Of a stretch of DNA of 64,000 bases, positions 19,043-28,478 are shown one piece after another (position 1 is the first letter of the stretch; the number at the start of each line of letters is the position of its first letter). The DNA comes from Bacillus methanolicus PB1. Lineage in GTDB: Bacteria; Bacillota; Bacilli; Bacillales; Cytobacillaceae. The notes beneath the pieces were generated by a model that was not told the origin of the DNA, made no database searches, and was given only the letters and a program-made list of their open reading frames with translations. The stretch is from positions 992,001 to 1,056,000 of the forward strand of contig NZ_AFEU01000001.1 in the NCBI RefSeq assembly GCF_000262755.1, in the 5' to 3' direction. A program made the position numbers and the translations under genes.

Positions 19043-19915
19043 TCACACCGCTCCTTTTTTGAATTTACCGGTTCGTTCATCCACTTGGGACGGAAAATCG
19101 ATTAATTCATTAACTTGCGCTTTCATCACTTCCTGGCGCAAATGGCTCCATACTTCTTCTCTAAGTTCGGCATAAAGATGGTGGGAACGCAAATGTTCAT
19201 CTCTGTCATGAGCAGTAAAGGGAATATCAATTATTTGTTTAATTTTCCCGGGTCTACTTGTCATAATGGCTACTCGCTGTCCAAGAAAAACAGCTTCATC
19301 AATACCATGAGTAATAAAGATAATAGTTTTTTTTGTTTTTTCCCATATTGCTAATAATTCGATTTGCAAAGAATCACGTGTTTGAGCATCTAATGCAGCA
19401 AAGGGTTCATCCATTAATAAAATTTCCGGGTCGTACGCTAAGCTTCTGGCAATCGCCACTCTTTGCTTCATTCCGCCGGATAATTCATGTGGATAATGAT
19501 TGGCAAACCTTGAAAGTCCGACTAATGATAAATATTCTTTTGCGATGTCAATTCGTTCTTTTTTCGCTATACCTTTTGCTTCTAATCCAAATTCAATATT
19601 GCCAAGGGCCGTTTTCCATGGAAATAAAGCATACTGCTGAAAAACAATCCCTCGGTTTAGCCCCGTTCCTTTAACCGGTTGATTATCGATTAACAATTCC
19701 CCCGAAGTGGGTTCCGATAAGCCTGCAAGCAAATCTAATAGTGTAGATTTTCCGCAGCCGCTCGGACCGACAATCGTGAAAAATTCTCCATTTTGAATCT
19801 CTAAATTAATATTTGATAAAGCGGTAAATTTCTGGTCTTTTTCGCCATCGTTATTGTCCTTGCTTTTTACGACGAATTCTTTGCTAACATTTCTTAAGAT
19901 TATTTTCGGATTCAT
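19043..19915 (-). CDS. ABC transporter ATP-binding protein (nitrate/sulfonate type)
   Basis: A 290-residue ATPase. Walker A is GPSGCGKS, signature LSGGMKQR, Walker [12 protein letters not shown], and the switch histidine lies in [10 protein letters not shown] 40-residue C-terminal tail after the core is typical of the SsuB/TauB group. It partners permease 18209 and binding protein 19937. Confidence 0.92.
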   Translation of the reverse strand: MNPKIILRNVSKEFVVKSKDNNDGEKDQKFTALSNINLEIQNGEFFTIVGPSGCGKSTLLDLLAGLSEPTSGELLIDNQPVKGTGLNRGIVFQQYALFPWKTALGNIEFGLEAKGIAKKERIDIAKEYLSLVGLSRFANHYPHELSGGMKQRVAIARSLAYDPEILLMDEPFAALDAQTRDSLQIELLAIWEKTKKTIIFITHGIDEAVFLGQRVAIMTSRPGKIKQIIDIPFTAHDRDEHLRSHHLYAELREEVWSHLRQEVMKAQVNELIDFPSQVDERTGKFKKGAV

Positions 19916-19936
19916 AAAAAGAACAGCTCCTTTTCG

Positions 19937-20953
19937 TCATTTTTTTGCATAGGGATTGTATTTATTTGTAAAAAGACTCGTAGCTTTTACCTGTCCTTTT
20001 TGCAGCTGCCCTTCCTGCTCTAATTGCTTTATCCACATCTGTGCTTCTTTTTCTTGAATCACTCCTCCTTCTGTTGCTACACCATAACTTTTCCAGTACT
20101 TCAATGCAGAAGTATCCTCTGACTTATTTCTTTCTTTCATGATTTTTTCCATCCGAGCGATCACTTCTTCGCGCGGTGTTGTTTTTGACCATTCGATGGC
20201 TTTTGCTACCCCTTCAACAAACTTTTTCGCTGTGTTCGGATTTTCTTTTGCAAAGTCTTTATTTAAAACATATCCGCCAGCACTGAAAGTCCCATACAAG
20301 TCATAATCACTGAATAAAAGTTTCAATCCGCCGCGCTCCAATGCTTTATCTTGTAGAGCGCCATTGATAAGTCCGACATCAATTTGGCCCTTTCGCAACG
20401 CCTGTTCAATATTAATTGGCGGCATCGCTAAAAGTGTCACCTTTTTAATTTCTTTTTCTGTTAAGCCGTTTTTTCGCAAATATTCTTTAACGATGAATTC
20501 ACCATGTGCACCAAGTGTATTCATCGCAATTTTTTTACCTATTAAATCACGGGCTGTTTTAATCTCGCTGTCTTCTGTTGTAAAAGCTCCGAAAAACGTT
20601 TTTTCATTCGTTCCATAATAATTAATGACCCATTCCACATTCGCATTTGTTGCAAGTAATTTAATAATCGCTCCATTAAATGCACCCCCAAAATCTGTTT
20701 CACCTGTTGCAGCTGCCTGAATGCTTTCGGGTCCTCCGTTGACAAATCCTTTTAAATTTAATTTGATTGGACCTAGATATCCTAAATCTTCAGCTAGTTC
20801 TGCGGGATAAACAGAACCTGTAAATGCTAGATAATCAATGGTTGTTTTTTCATGTTTTGTTTCTGCCTTACTTCCCTTTACACTGCTATTTCCGCAGCCT
20901 GCTAAGCTGAAAGCAATTAATAATAATAGAAAACTAGCTAATTTTTTCTTCAT
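19937..20953 (-). CDS. ABC transporter substrate-binding lipoprotein (NMT1/sulfonate type)
   Basis: A 338-residue binding protein. It starts at the ATG at 20953, chosen because GGGGAGAA lies just upstream and a lipoprotein signal (MKKKLASFLLLLIAFSLAGC) follows directly. The fold shows TGETDFGGAFNGAIIKLLA and ARDLIGKKIAMNTLGAHGEF, which are the usual ligand-loop regions. It is the first gene of the importer-monooxygenase operon and is preceded by a leader with two hairpin-terminators, so its expression is probably attenuated. Confidence 0.9.
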   Translation of the reverse strand: MKKKLASFLLLLIAFSLAGCGNSSVKGSKAETKHEKTTIDYLAFTGSVYPAELAEDLGYLGPIKLNLKGFVNGGPESIQAAATGETDFGGAFNGAIIKLLATNANVEWVINYYGTNEKTFFGAFTTEDSEIKTARDLIGKKIAMNTLGAHGEFIVKEYLRKNGLTEKEIKKVTLLAMPPINIEQALRKGQIDVGLINGALQDKALERGGLKLLFSDYDLYGTFSAGGYVLNKDFAKENPNTAKKFVEGVAKAIEWSKTTPREEVIARMEKIMKERNKSEDTSALKYWKSYGVATEGGVIQEKEAQMWIKQLEQEGQLQKGQVKATSLFTNKYNPYAKK

Positions 20954-20982
20954 TTGTTCTCCCCCACGTTTCATGCAAAATA

Positions 20983-21045
20983 AATAAAAAAAGAGACACA
21001 GTCTATTAAATAGAATCCGTGTCTCCGGTTGCCCGGTAGAACCAT
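20983..21045 (-). promoter_or_regulatory. Leader hairpin plus terminator, copy B
   Basis: On the minus strand a small CCGG-GCAA-CCGG stem is followed at once by the terminator hairpin GAGACAC...GTGTCTC with a TTTTTTT tract, 30 bases before the binding-protein gene. Copies A (21158-21222) and C (21962-22020) share the arrangement of a short GC stem-tetraloop feeding a terminator. It is probably an attenuator; the ligand or factor is unknown. Confidence 0.6.
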
Positions 21046-21157
21046 ACATTCATCATTCATTTTTCGGTTTAATTGACTGGATTTAGGTGATGATCTGAAT
21101 TCTAAAGAGTGGAAATTGTAACAATATCATTCATCCAATTACCTGCCTTTCAAATAA

Positions 21158-21222
21158 TAAAAGCTCCAATCCCTACAAATTGTAGAGTCTGGAGCCTTCG
21201 GTTTTCCGATCAGCTTCACTAT
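21158..21222 (-). promoter_or_regulatory. Leader hairpin plus terminator-like stem, copy A
   Basis: On the minus strand GAAGCTGAT is followed by a CGG-AAAA-CCG stem-loop, then by GGCTCCA...TGGAGC with an inner CTACA/TGTAG stem and a T-rich tail (TTTTATTATTTG). It is close in sequence to copy C in front of the LysR gene (about 24 of 29 positions over the first stem) and precedes copy B in the same transcript. Confidence 0.55.
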
Positions 21223-21604
21223 TCATTTATACACCTCACAAACTTTTATCTCCCCTTTTAGATAAAACAAAGACCAATATCTATGTACTCCATTTACTTA
21301 CTAATACACTACAATTTGAATAATATTAATTGTTAGTATTTTAATTCAAATTAATCATATCTGTCAACTTGGTTTTACTAAAAATAAAATTTATTGCATT
21401 TTTTCTAAATATGTAAGATATCAGTCGCTATTGAGAAAAATTTCCCCATTTTTTCTTTTTATATTTTCTTCCGAAATATTATTACATAACTTAAATAAGA
21501 TCTTTGACGTTCCTCAATTTCTGGATTACGAAGCTGCTGAAATATTTGAAATTCAAATTATTAATCCTTAAAGTCAAGATTCGATTTAGAAGTGCTATGT
21601 TAGG
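21223..21604. other. AT-rich divergent intergenic region
   Basis: No gene is seen. A small TTATCT/AGATAA hairpin lies near 21250-21270. This stretch should hold the promoter of the minus-strand sulfur operon. Confidence 0.3.
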
Positions 21605-21651
21605 AAAAAGGGCCAGTTCTTCATCACTTTAACGAGATGAAGACTGAGCCT
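21605..21651 (-). terminator. Terminator behind the acyl-CoA synthetase remnant
   Basis: On the minus strand CTTCATC pairs with GATGAAG, extended by partly matched GGCTCAGT/ACTGGCC arms and followed by TTTTTCC. It is the preserved terminator of the gene whose last 63 codons remain just upstream. Confidence 0.7.
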
Positions 21652-21669
21652 TATATACTCAGAGCGATA

Positions 21670-21862
21670 TCACTTATTGAGGTATTTAATGATCATTTCT
21701 TCTGTGAGGTTTGCCCCTTCTCTCGGCACAACAATGGCTTTTACTGATTCGCCCCATACAGGGTCAGGCACACCGAAAACTTTGACATAGAGAATCCCTG
21801 GATTGGTATAAAGCACTTCCTTATTTTCACGGGGATAAATATTTACACCGCCGCTGATAAAT
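21670..21862 (-). pseudogene. C-terminal remnant of an acyl-CoA synthetase (AMP-binding family)
   Basis: About 63 in-frame codons ending in TGA translate to FISGGVNIYPRENKEVLYTN, then VFGVPDPVWGESVKAIVV and a tail TEEMIIKYLNK. This is the C-terminal subdomain of fatty-acid/acyl-CoA ligases, whose catalytic lysine loop lies further on and is missing. The rest of the gene is gone. The remnant is bounded on its upstream side by the LysR leader region. Confidence 0.8.
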
Positions 21863-21961
21863 AAAAAATGGAGAAAAAAATTTCCTTTAATTAGGACAAA
21901 AACTTTCGAAAATTCTATTTACTTATCGGAATAATATGAATAAAATATAAAAACAAAATAG

Positions 21962-22020
21962 CTTGAAGCTGATTGGACATCCAAAAGCTCCTGAGTGTAT
22001 CTACATTCGGGAGCTTTTTT
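21962..22020 (+). promoter_or_regulatory. Leader hairpin plus terminator, copy C, upstream of the LysR gene
   Basis: CTTGAAGCTGAT, a TGG-ACAT-CCA stem-loop, then AGCTCC...GGAGCT with an inner GAGTGT/ACATTC stem and TTTTTT, all 30 bases before the LysR start. It mirrors copy A on the opposite strand. A terminator between promoter and regulator suggests attenuation of the regulator itself. Confidence 0.65.
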
Positions 22021-22051
22021 GTTTCCTTATTTAAAAAGGAAGGTGAGAAAA

Positions 22052-22957
22052 ATGAACATTGATCACATTGAAGCGTTTATGTATGTCGTCCATTTTAACA
22101 ACATTCATAAAGCTGCCGACGCGTTGTTTTTATCACAGCCGACGGTTACGGCACGGATTAAGGCATTGGAGCGCGAACTGGACACGGAACTATTTGAACG
22201 GGAGGGTAGAGGCATAACGCTGACGGAAAAAGGAAAAATGTTCGTTCCATATGCTGAACAGATTCTCCGTACTTTCCAGCAAGGGAAAAAACAATTGAAA
22301 AAAAGAACGGATCAGGAAGAGGTTGTCATCGGAGCCAATCTCATTACATCCCAATATTTTATTCCATTTGCACTGCCGCTCTGGAAAAAAGCGCATCCGG
22401 ATCTTCGCTTTAAGTTTATCTCAGCGTCTAACGAAGTACTGATGGATAAGCTTCTTCAAAAACAGATTGATGTGGCGTTCATGAAAGAAGTGTCGCATCA
22501 TGCGTTGCAGCACAAACCACTCCTCGACAATTCGATACGGCTCGTTGTAAAGCCGGGCCATCCATTTCAATTTCAGTCCAAGTTATCCGCACAGCATCTG
22601 GCTCTTGAACCTATGGTGTTTTTTGAGTGCGGTGCATTTGACTGGAATCGTGTCCACAAAATCTTTGAAGTAGCTAACGTTGAACCGCGGATTGAATTTC
22701 AGGTAGATCATCTTGAAGTTGCCAAGTCTCTTATTCTAAGTGGAAATGGATTCGGATTTTTACCATATTTATGTATAAAAAATGAACTAGAGACCGGCCA
22801 GCTTGTGGAAATCAATGTCGATCATTTGATGATGCTAAAACAGCAAATTCATGGAACGTATTATGGACCTGAAGCCCCTTTTTTATGGAATACCATTCTT
22901 TTATCGATTGAAAAATTTGAAAAAAACGCTGTTTCATTAATACCCCAAACGAATTGA
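22052..22957 (+). CDS. LysR-family transcriptional regulator (YtlI/AscR-like)
   Basis: A 301-residue LysR regulator. The N-terminal winged helix is MNIDHIEAFMYVVHFNNIHKAADALFLSQPTVTARIKALE-like (residues 1-40, HTH at about 17-37), followed by a periplasmic-binding-type effector domain. The ATG at 22052 follows AAGGTGAGA; the frame is open further upstream but that part is the leader hairpin. In B. subtilis the LysR protein YtlI activates the ytmI-to-ytnM operon for S-(2-succino)cysteine and cystine use. Genes matching that operon start 140 bp downstream here, so the same role is inferred. Confidence 0.88.
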   Translation: MNIDHIEAFMYVVHFNNIHKAADALFLSQPTVTARIKALERELDTELFEREGRGITLTEKGKMFVPYAEQILRTFQQGKKQLKKRTDQEEVVIGANLITSQYFIPFALPLWKKAHPDLRFKFISASNEVLMDKLLQKQIDVAFMKEVSHHALQHKPLLDNSIRLVVKPGHPFQFQSKLSAQHLALEPMVFFECGAFDWNRVHKIFEVANVEPRIEFQVDHLEVAKSLILSGNGFGFLPYLCIKNELETGQLVEINVDHLMMLKQQIHGTYYGPEAPFLWNTILLSIEKFEKNAVSLIPQTN

Positions 22958-22984
22958 TAGAATTTATTAATGAATTGTTTAAAT

Positions 22985-23030
22985 CTTTCTATCACCGGAA
23001 GTATTGCCTTTTCACTGTTTCCGGTGGTAG
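22985..23030. other. Hairpin between lysR and the cmoO-like gene
   Basis: ACCGGAA pairs with TTCCGGT around a 20-base loop, with no T tract. It could be a weak terminator, an operator or an mRNA-stabilising structure. Confidence 0.35.
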
Positions 23031-24023
23031 GATAAATCACAACAAAAACCAATTATTCACACCTGTGAACTAAGAATTAATACAGGAGGAAAACGCGTAT
23101 GAGTTATCAGCTTGGTTTGTTAGATCAAAGTCCGATTAATGAGGGCTCTTCGGCGTATGATGCCTTGCAGCAAACAGTCCGCCTCGCTCAAAAAGCCGAA
23201 GAATGGGGCTACTCGCGTTTCTGGGTATCGGAGCACCATCATACGGAACAGCTGGCTGGATCGTCACCGGAAGTATTGATTTCGTATTTGCTCGCCCGGA
23301 CGAAGTCGATTCGAATCGGATCAGGTGGGGTCATGCTTCAACATTACAGCCCTTATAAAGTCGCTGAAAATTTCCACGTTTTGTCTACTCTTGCACCTGG
23401 AAGAGTAGATCTTGGCATCGGAAAGGCACCGGGTGGACTTCCATTGTCAACAAAAGCGCTACAATTCGGAACCATAAATGACGGAAAAGATTTTGAAGAG
23501 CGGTTAATTTTTTTACGAAAATTAATTGAAGATTCAGTCGACAAACATCATCCGCTCGCTGGCATAAAAGCTACACCAATACCGCCGGAAAAACCTGAAA
23601 TTTTTTTGCTTGGGGCCAGTCCACAAAGTGCACAGCTAGCAGCTGATCTTGGAATTCCTTTTGTATTCGCCCTATTTATTAATGGTGATATCAACGTGCT
23701 TGAAGAAGCGGCACACGTTTATCGAAATAGATATCCGGATGGACGTTTTATCGTATCAGTTGCAGTTGTTGCCGCCCCTTCCCAAAAAGAAGCAGAACAA
23801 CTGGCGGGAGATCAAAAAATATTTAAAGTACATCTTCAAAGCGGTCGTAAGGTAACTGTTCAATCATTAGAACAGGCACATGCATTCGGAAAGCAAGCTG
23901 AAGAAGCTTACAAAATTGAAGAACAAGCAAGCAATATTATTGCCGGAACCCACTAGCCTTGCATAAAAGTAAATAAATTCAATATTTTACTTTATTTAAC
24001 ATAATCTTTTTTAATCTAGATGC

Positions 24024-24058
24024 AAAAAAGGCTAACTCCATTTAAGTTAGCCTTTTTT
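24024..24058. terminator. Bidirectional terminator inside the IS4 element
   Basis: AAAAAAGGCTAACT pairs with AGTTAGCCTTTTTT. It ends the transposase transcript and also blocks plus-strand transcription from the interrupted operon, so the insertion should be polar on the genes downstream. Confidence 0.85.
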
Positions 24059-24109
24059 GTCCCATTTATTTGAATTTATGTATATTAATTGTAATTTATA
24101 CTTCGTTTA

Positions 24110-25324
24110 TTATTTTTCCTTTTTTGGCTTTATCATTGCTACTTTTTCTGCAAAAACTAAGTCTTCTTCCTTTTTTTTAGGTACTTTTTGTCGCCCTTTT
24201 GATGTCCTTGTACACCTTCGATTCAGTTCTTTTTCAAATTCCTGCCAAGATAAATGTAAATAGGTTCGGATTAACCGCAGTACTCCCCATATTGTTTTTT
24301 TCGTTTGTGTCTTTAGTTTTATTTGTAGTACTAGCCCATAGGCAATCAGCGAAAGAAACATCTGATTCCAGATTCCTTGGGGTTTTGTACTCCAAATTTT
24401 GGTTGAACGAAGATGTTGTTTAATCCATCTAAAGAAGATCTCAATCGCCCACCGATGACGGTAGATTTCCATTATTTGTTCAGGCGGTAAGTCAAAGCGT
24501 GTGGTAATAATTCGGTATAGATGTCCTTCTTCATCAAAAAATTCGACGAGACGTACCGGGTGCAATTTCTCGTTCGAGGTTACACCAATCTTTACTGTCG
24601 CATCCATACGAATCAACGGATGGTTTAAAATTTTTCTATCGAGATAGATTACCTTGTGCTGCTCTTTAATTCTTACAATGAAAGAAATACCACGTTCCGC
24701 CCAGTTATTGATTTTTTTATGAGAAGCATATCCACGATCCATGACGTAAGTTGAATCAGATTCAACCACAAGGAAGTCGGAACCTTCAAAATCACTGACA
24801 TTTCCAGTTGATGGAATAATTTGGTCTGGAAAAGCAATGTCTGGAGAAGCTACCACTAAACGGGTGTGCATTTTTACCTGAGTAGAATTTTTTGATACAT
24901 AAGCCCAGTTAGCTAACTGTTCAGGCAGCTTAAAGGAAGAAGAGTCAATTATGGCTAATCTCCCAATTCCCTTTGGTAGACCAGATAAATTTCTAGTTTG
25001 AATTTCAATATCTTTGACCACTCGAAAAAAAAGATCTTGTACCCATTCAGTTGGTAATTCATTTATCCTACGGCTTAGTTGTGAACCACTTATGCTTTCT
25101 AAATTTAGGCTTTTCATGAGGTCTTTATCAGCCCGTAATTTCTCCTCTATATCAGTATATGAGCTCCAATTACCCAGCTGAGCAGCAACAAAAATTTTTA
25201 CAAGGGCATCAGCTCTTAATTTTTTTTGATCATAGTTTAAAAGAGGACAGGAAAGCTTTTCCGTAGATAAAAGGGAAAAACATTGACGAACAACAGATGG
25301 TTGAGCTATATTTACATTGCTCAT
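24110..25324 (-). CDS. IS4-family transposase
   Basis: A 404-residue DDE transposase. IDSSSFKLPEQLANWA-like residues near 118 supply the first Asp, YVMDRGYASHKKINNW near 190 the second, and YRHRWAIEIFFRWIKQHL near 310 is the Y-(2)-R-(3)-E-(6)-K signature with the catalytic Glu. The start at 25324 follows AAGGAG at a good distance; the upstream extension into the terminal region is not expected to be translated. All signature residues are present, so the element is probably active. Confidence 0.93.
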   Translation of the reverse strand: MSNVNIAQPSVVRQCFSLLSTEKLSCPLLNYDQKKLRADALVKIFVAAQLGNWSSYTDIEEKLRADKDLMKSLNLESISGSQLSRRINELPTEWVQDLFFRVVKDIEIQTRNLSGLPKGIGRLAIIDSSSFKLPEQLANWAYVSKNSTQVKMHTRLVVASPDIAFPDQIIPSTGNVSDFEGSDFLVVESDSTYVMDRGYASHKKINNWAERGISFIVRIKEQHKVIYLDRKILNHPLIRMDATVKIGVTSNEKLHPVRLVEFFDEEGHLYRIITTRFDLPPEQIMEIYRHRWAIEIFFRWIKQHLRSTKIWSTKPQGIWNQMFLSLIAYGLVLQIKLKTQTKKTIWGVLRLIRTYLHLSWQEFEKELNRRCTRTSKGRQKVPKKKEEDLVFAEKVAMIKPKKEK

Positions 25325-25629
25325 GATAAAAACTCCTTTGTAGAAAACTTGTTGATGGGACAACAAGCTAACAATTCTACAATAGGAGTTTTTTTCTTTT
25401 TAGTAAACCTTTTTTTATTTTCCTGAATTTGTAACCTTTGCAAGGCTAGTGGCCGGAACCCCTTTATATGTAAAAAAAGTCTTAACAAATTTTCATAAAG
25501 CATATCAAGTGGATGAATTTATTTTGCATACCCCACTTCAAAAAGTAGAAGAACGGATTCGGTCTTTTCAATTGTTAAGTCCGATCCACTTGATTGAGGA
25601 CTTAATAATTGAAGAAAGGGATGATAAAT

Positions 25630-26967
25630 ATGTCTCATAAAAAACAAATTAAATTTGGGATCATGTTGCACGGTCCAGGCGGTCACATGAACGCATGGAA
25701 AGACCCGAGCGTTCCAAAAGATGCCAGTGTTAACTTTCAATATTATAAGTCCATTGCTCAGCAAGCGGAGGAAGCTGGATTTTCTTTCGCCTTTGTTGCA
25801 GATGGATTATATATTAATGAAAAATCAATTCCTCATTTCTTGAACCGCTTTGAGCCGATAACCATTTTATCTTCCCTTGCAGCAGTAACATCGAAAATAG
25901 GGCTGGTTGGTACCGTATCTACGACTTACAGTGAGCCATTTACTGTTGCCCGACAGTTCGCATCACTAGATAAAATAAGCGGGGGTCGTGCTGGATGGAA
26001 TGTAGTCACTTCCCCATTAGAGGGATCTGCAAAAAACTACAATAAAGGAGAACATCCATCTCATTCACTTCGGTATGAAATTGCGGAAGAATATTTACAA
26101 GTAGTAAAAGGATTGTGGGATTCATGGGAAGATGATGCATTCGTACGAAACCGTGAAACCGGACAATTTTTTGACCTTAATAAGCTTCATGTTTTGAATC
26201 ATAAAGGTCGTTTCTTTTCTGTCGAAGGTCCGTTAAATATCGAACGATCACACCAAGGGCAACCCGTCATTTTCCAAGCAGGTTCATCAGAAACTGGAAA
26301 AAATCTGGCTGCAAAAGAAGCAGATGCTGTTTTCACAAATGCAGAAACGCTCGAACATGCACAAGAGTTTTATGAAGATGTGAAACAGCGGGCAGAAACG
26401 TTTGGACGGAGCAGAGACGAGATTCTCATTTTTCCGGGTATTCATCCGATTGTCGGTGCAACCATTGAAGAAGCGGAAGAAAAATACAGAGCGATTCAAA
26501 ACCTTGTGTCGATCGAAGAGGCACTCAATTATTTAGGGCGATTCTTTGATCACTTCGATTTCAGTGTGTTCCCACTCGATGAGCCGTTCCCGGATGTGGG
26601 TGATGTCGGGAAAAACAGCTTCCAGTCAACAACCGATCGGATTAAGCAAACCGCACGCGAAAAGAACTTGACGCTGCGTGAAGTGGCCTTGCAAGTAACG
26701 TCACCAAAAGGTACTTTTTTTGGAACATACGAACAAGTAGCCGACCAATTAATTGCTTGGGTGGATGGCCAAGGCGCTGATGGATTCATTTTCGCCCCAC
26801 CTGTCTTAGGCAGCGGCTTATCTGATTTTATCCAGCACGTCATCCCGATTCTGGAAAAGCGGGGCTACTATAGTCGGGAGTATCAGAGTGATACATTGCG
26901 CGGAAATTTAGGGCTGCCATACAAAGAAAATATATATGCAAAAAAATCAATAGAATCAGTTCACTAA
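25630..26967 (+). CDS. cmoJ: FMN-dependent monooxygenase (CmoJ/YtnJ-like, NtaA/SnaA/DszA family)
   Basis: A 445-residue monooxygenase: [20 protein letters not shown] at the N terminus, [20 protein letters not shown] at about 112-131, [20 protein letters not shown] at about 215-234. Length and neighbours match B. subtilis YtnJ (CmoJ), which acts on cysteine adducts such as S-(2-succino)cysteine. The start at 25630 overlaps the end of the cmoO-like gene by 11 bases, so translation was coupled. With cmoO cut by an IS carrying a terminator, expression here needs a new promoter, perhaps from the IS right end. Confidence 0.9.
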   Translation: MSHKKQIKFGIMLHGPGGHMNAWKDPSVPKDASVNFQYYKSIAQQAEEAGFSFAFVADGLYINEKSIPHFLNRFEPITILSSLAAVTSKIGLVGTVSTTYSEPFTVARQFASLDKISGGRAGWNVVTSPLEGSAKNYNKGEHPSHSLRYEIAEEYLQVVKGLWDSWEDDAFVRNRETGQFFDLNKLHVLNHKGRFFSVEGPLNIERSHQGQPVIFQAGSSETGKNLAAKEADAVFTNAETLEHAQEFYEDVKQRAETFGRSRDEILIFPGIHPIVGATIEEAEEKYRAIQNLVSIEEALNYLGRFFDHFDFSVFPLDEPFPDVGDVGKNSFQSTTDRIKQTAREKNLTLREVALQVTSPKGTFFGTYEQVADQLIAWVDGQGADGFIFAPPVLGSGLSDFIQHVIPILEKRGYYSREYQSDTLRGNLGLPYKENIYAKKSIESVH

Positions 26968-26983
26968 TAGGGAGGAATTTAAG

Positions 26984-27262
26984 ATGTCAAAACCATTATC
27001 AGTTATCGTATGGTCAAAAGAAGGATGTCACTATTGCGACGAAATCAAACAATTTTTAAAAGAAAAACAGGTTGACTATCAAACAGTCGATGTAACGAAT
27101 CGGGATGAACTACGAGATATTTTAGAAATTAAATATGGCATTCGCCACGTACCAGTTGTTGAAATTGGCCAAGATAACGTTTATAAAGGTGTAACAAATG
27201 TAGGGACACACTTTCTTGAAAAAGAGTTAAAAAATATTTATAGCGAAAAATTACTGTTTTAA
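26984..27262 (+). CDS. cmoI: Glutaredoxin-like thiol-disulfide protein (CmoI/YtnI-like)
   Basis: A 92-residue thioredoxin-fold protein with the redox motif CHYC at residues 15-18 and the cis-proline in RHVPVVEI at about 63. GGAGG precedes the ATG. Its place directly after the CmoJ-like monooxygenase matches ytnI in the B. subtilis ytm/ytn operon. It probably reduces a disulfide or mixed thiol made in the pathway, but that role is inferred from context. Confidence 0.88.
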   Translation: MSKPLSVIVWSKEGCHYCDEIKQFLKEKQVDYQTVDVTNRDELRDILEIKYGIRHVPVVEIGQDNVYKGVTNVGTHFLEKELKNIYSEKLLF

Positions 27263-27538
27263 TTCTGATTATTTTTATTTGTAAACAATGTATTGATAAA
27301 CATTTTTAATCGTTTTCTTATCACTCAATTCTCATAACATGATCTGATAATGAGTAAGATCAGAAAAAATTACAAAATTTAATTTAAAAGAAACTACCTC
27401 TCTATTTTCTAATTATCTACTTAGAAATATCTGTATACATGAAGAAATAGTTCTTTAAACTTTTTATAAAATTTTAGTTTGAGAATACCAAAATATCATT
27501 ATGTAACATTAAAAATCAGAGAATAGAAGGTGTTAATT

Positions 27539-28474
27539 ATGCTAAAGCTACTAATAAACAGAGGAATTACCGCACTATTCGTTTTGTTTGGTTCGTTGTT
27601 TTTAGTTTTTTCTATAAATTATTTTCTACCGAGCGATGCAGTAGATCAATTATTGGATGGAACAGGGGCCAATCAAGAAATTGCCGATAGTCTACGAAAA
27701 GAGCTTGGACTGGATTTACCATTTCATCAACAATTTTTATATTATTTATCAAGCTTACTTCATGGAGATTTTGGGCAATCTATTATAAATGACGAGCCTG
27801 TCCTAGATAAAATTTTCGCTCAGTTTCCTGCAACTATCCTTCTGACGATTTCCAGTGCTGCTATCGCCATTTTTATTGGAGTCACTTTAGGAGTCTTATC
27901 GGCGATTCATCATAATAGCCTGATTGATTATGTTGCAAGAATAGTTGGTTTATTTGGGATATCGATGCCAACATTTTGGTCAGGTATCTTGCTAATTTTG
28001 TCTTTTTTCATTCACTTGGGGTGGTTTCCAGCCATGGGATCAGATGGTTTTAGTACGTTAGTTCTACCTAGTATAACATTAGGATTCGTAGGAGCGGGGT
28101 TTATAGTTCGAATTGTTCGTAATAGTATGCTTGAAGTGATCAATGAACCATTTATATTAACATTACGTTCCAAAGGAATTCCAGAACGGCTTGTTTTGTA
28201 TCAACACGCCTTGCGTAACGCACTTATTCCTGCACTTACAATGATTGGAATAATTATCGGAGATCTTCTAGGAGGAGCAGTTGTTACTGAAACTGTGTTT
28301 GCTAGACAAGGAATTGGAAGGATTGTTGCAGATGCAATAATGTCAAAAGATTTACCAGTTGTTCAAGGTGTTGTCTTCTTTACGGCGATTATATATGTTT
28401 CATTGAATTTAATAGTTGATATCTCTTATTCATTGATTGATCCCAGAATTAGACGTAGTCAGTTAGGAGGATAA
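27539..28474 (+). CDS. Peptide/nickel-type ABC transporter permease (DppB/OppB-like)
   Basis: A 311-residue permease with six predicted membrane helices and the DppB-type signature SLRKELGLDLPFHQQFLYYL near residue 60, with the coupling loop LRSKGIPERLVLYQHALRNALIP at about 208-230. The ATG at 27539 is chosen over a GTG three codons upstream because AGAAGGTG is well placed for it. It opens a five-gene importer operon, 276 bp after cmoI. That gap shows no clear terminator, only a GATCTGAT/ATCAG small hairpin near 27340. Confidence 0.93.
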   Translation: MLKLLINRGITALFVLFGSLFLVFSINYFLPSDAVDQLLDGTGANQEIADSLRKELGLDLPFHQQFLYYLSSLLHGDFGQSIINDEPVLDKIFAQFPATILLTISSAAIAIFIGVTLGVLSAIHHNSLIDYVARIVGLFGISMPTFWSGILLILSFFIHLGWFPAMGSDGFSTLVLPSITLGFVGAGFIVRIVRNSMLEVINEPFILTLRSKGIPERLVLYQHALRNALIPALTMIGIIIGDLLGGAVVTETVFARQGIGRIVADAIMSKDLPVVQGVVFFTAIIYVSLNLIVDISYSLIDPRIRRSQLGG

Positions 28475-28478
28475 GCTA

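Larger units (their letters stand above)
23951..25451 (-). mobile_element. IS4-family insertion sequence (IS4Bsu1-like), complete
   Basis: A 1501-bp element with terminal inverted repeats CACTAGCCTTGCA (left) and TGCAAGGCTAGTG (right). It is flanked by the 9-bp direct repeat GCCGGAACC (23942-23950 and 25452-25460). The intact ends, intact transposase and perfect target duplication indicate a recent insertion into the cmoO-like gene. Confidence 0.93.
23099..25640 (+). pseudogene. cmoO: LLM-class flavin monooxygenase (CmoO/YtmO-like), interrupted by an IS4 element
   Basis: Two parts of one luciferase-like gene. 23099-23950 encodes residues 1-284 (MSYQLGLLDQSPINEGSSAY, WVSEHHHTEQLAGSSPEVLI). 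After the IS4 insertion and its 9-bp target duplication, 25461-25640 continues in the same frame (PLYVKKVLTNFHKAYQVDEF) to TAA at 25638. Removing the element and one duplicate gives a normal 343-residue protein of the MsnO8/YtmO type. RBS AGGAGG lies before the ATG. In B. subtilis CmoO is part of S-(2-succino)cysteine breakdown. Here the protein is cut at residue 284 plus two foreign codons and is probably inactive. Confidence 0.88.

Noticed and set aside
20983-21222. SAM (S-box) riboswitch or T-box upstream of the sulfur importer
   Set aside because: CCGGGCAACCGG resembles part of the S-box core, but the conserved AGAGNGGNGGAGGGA region and kink-turn are absent; the T-box GGUGGNACCGCG motif is also absent.
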